Shown: positions 6,341 to 6,970 of the stretch, piece by piece
Position numbering within the stretch: position 1 is the first letter of the stretch
Layout: every line of letters starts with the position of its first letter
NCBI GenBank assembly: GCA_002449575.1
Contig: DJXC01000224.1
Coordinates: 1-6,970 of the forward strand
Length of the DNA: 6,970 bases
Direction: 5' to 3'
Source: Ruminococcus sp. UBA7014
GTDB lineage: Bacteria; Bacillota; Clostridia; Oscillospirales; Ruminococcaceae
The notes under the pieces: model-generated
Databases searched by the model: none
What the model was told of the DNA's origin: nothing
What the model saw: the letters and a program-made list of their open reading frames with translations, nothing else
Position numbers and translations under genes: made by a program

Positions 6341-6369
6341 TTGACATTTAGCAGAATCTGTGATAAAAT
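6341..6369 (+). promoter_or_regulatory. Sigma-A promoter of xylA
   Basis: A perfect TTGACA (6341-6346) and TAAAAT (6364-6369) are 17 bp apart. Transcription would start near 6376, leaving a short leader of about 30 nt before the xylA ATG, with no room for a riboswitch. Confidence 0.88.
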
Positions 6370-6390
6370 GAATATATATTTAATTGATTC

Positions 6391-6396
6391 AGGAGG
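6391..6396 (+). promoter_or_regulatory. Ribosome binding site of xylA
   Basis: AGGAGG lies 8 bases before the ATG at 6405. It is a strong anti-16S match that fixes this start; no competing in-frame start is equally placed. Confidence 0.9.
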
Positions 6397-6404
6397 ATAA
6401 TTGT

Positions 6405-6970
6405 ATGAATGAATTTTTCAAAAACATTAAGAAAATCCCGTATGAGGGCAAAGGTTCGGATAATCCGTTAGCATTCAAGTACTACAATCCGGATGAAGTT
6501 GTTGCCGGAAAACCCATGAAAGAACAGCTGAAATTTGCACTTTCATGGTGGCATACCATGGGCGGCGACGGCACAGATATGTTTGGTGTCGGCACTGCTG
6601 ATAAAACTTGGGGACAGTCCGACCCCGATGCAAGAGCAATTGCAAAAGTAGATGCTGCTTTCGAGATTATGGACAAACTTTCTATTGAATATTACTGCTT
6701 CCATGACAGAGATTTATCCCCTGAATATGGTTCTTTAGCAGAAACTAATGCAAAACTTGACAAAGTAACTGACTATATCGCTGAACGCCAGAAAGCTGAC
6801 CCCTCTAAAAAATTACTCTGGGGTACTGCAAAATGCTTTGACCATCCCAGATATATGCATGGTGCAGGCACTTCTCCGAGTGCAGATGTTTTCGCTTATG
6901 CTGCTGCTCAGATTAAGAAAGCTATCGAAGCAACTGTCAAGCTTGGCGGTAACGGCTATGTATTCTGGGG
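6405..6970 (+). CDS. xylA: Xylose isomerase (XylA), 3' part beyond window edge
   Basis: XylA interconverts D-xylose and D-xylulose, the entry step of xylose use, as a metal-dependent TIM-barrel tetramer in the cytosol. The window holds 188 complete codons of an expected roughly 435-440. The N-terminal form (NPLAFKYYNPDEVVAGK, 20-36) belongs to the longer class II isomerases. Visible signatures are FALSWWHTMGGDGTDMFG (44-61), CFHDRDLSPEYGS (98-110) with His100 as the catalytic histidine paired with Asp103, KLLWGTAKCFDHPRYMHGA (136-154), ADVFAYAAAQIKKA (160-173), and VFWG at the edge where VFWGGREGYE is expected. The metal-binding Glu/Asp residues lie beyond the window. From memory it resembles ruminococcal isomerases. 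It has its own promoter and follows a terminator, so it heads a separate unit; xylulokinase could follow but is not visible. Confidence 0.97.
   Translation, partial: MNEFFKNIKKIPYEGKGSDNPLAFKYYNPDEVVAGKPMKEQLKFALSWWHTMGGDGTDMFGVGTADKTWGQSDPDARAIAKVDAAFEIMDKLSIEYYCFHDRDLSPEYGSLAETNAKLDKVTDYIAERQKADPSKKLLWGTAKCFDHPRYMHGAGTSPSADVFAYAAAQIKKAIEATVKLGGNGYVFW

Larger units (their letters stand above)
6117..6404. other. Intergenic region between the membrane-protein terminator and xylA
   Basis: These 288 bp have no convincing open frame. The proximal part (6117-6260) is A/T-rich and contains the palindrome CAACGTTG (6138-6145) and a minus-strand promoter-like pair (6184-6189, 6162-6167). The distal part holds the inverted repeat 6264-6324, the xylA promoter (6341-6369) and its ribosome site. 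A typical CcpA catabolite-response element was looked for and not found. Confidence 0.75.

Noticed and set aside
6117..6404. A CcpA catabolite-response element or a riboswitch ahead of xylA.
   Set aside because: No match to the palindromic cre pattern was found by eye. The leader between the predicted start of transcription and the ATG is only about 30 nt, too short for a riboswitch.

Overview
The window looks like part of the chromosome of a low-to-moderate G+C Gram-positive anaerobe of the Clostridia, most plausibly a Ruminococcus-like gut or rumen member of the Oscillospiraceae. This is an inference. It rests on the strong AGGAGG ribosome sites, the near-consensus sigma-A promoters, a T-box-controlled trp operon, and a xylose isomerase whose N-terminus resembles, from memory, those of ruminococci.

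Positions 1-4770 hold the front half of a tryptophan operon on the minus strand, in the order promoter, Trp T-box leader, trpE, trpGD (fused), trpC, trpF. The window's left edge cuts trpF, and trpB/trpA would be expected beyond it. The genes are packed tightly: there are ATGA start/stop overlaps at trpE/trpGD and trpC/trpF, and a 4-bp gap between trpGD and trpC. They convert chorismate to anthranilate (TrpE with the TrpG glutaminase), then to phosphoribosyl-anthranilate (TrpD), CdRP (TrpF) and indole-3-glycerol phosphate (TrpC). The leader carries a UGG specifier and a UGGC T-box acceptor sequence, both matching tRNA-Trp, followed by an intrinsic terminator. Expression should therefore rise when uncharged tRNA-Trp accumulates. 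TrpE, TrpGD and TrpC together contain a single tryptophan.

Positions 4769-4917 are an A/T-rich divergent promoter region. Positions 4918-6081 (plus strand) encode a 387-residue protein of unknown function, with five predicted membrane segments and a large, probably extracellular C-terminal domain. It has its own promoter and a strong terminator, so it appears to be a single-gene unit with no evident link to tryptophan synthesis.

Positions 6117-6404 are a 288-bp intergenic region. It holds a consensus promoter for the next gene, a 14/17-match inverted repeat just upstream of that promoter (a candidate regulator site), and a weaker minus-strand promoter-like sequence facing the shared terminator. 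From 6405 to the right edge is the 5' third to half of xylA (xylose isomerase), including the catalytic His/Asp pair.

I saw no mobile elements, CRISPR arrays, rRNA or tRNA genes. Most of the window is ordinary metabolic chromosome. The parts most worth a second look are the T-box leader, the uncharacterised membrane protein and the xylA upstream dyad. I do not see convincing evidence for a previously undescribed multi-gene system.
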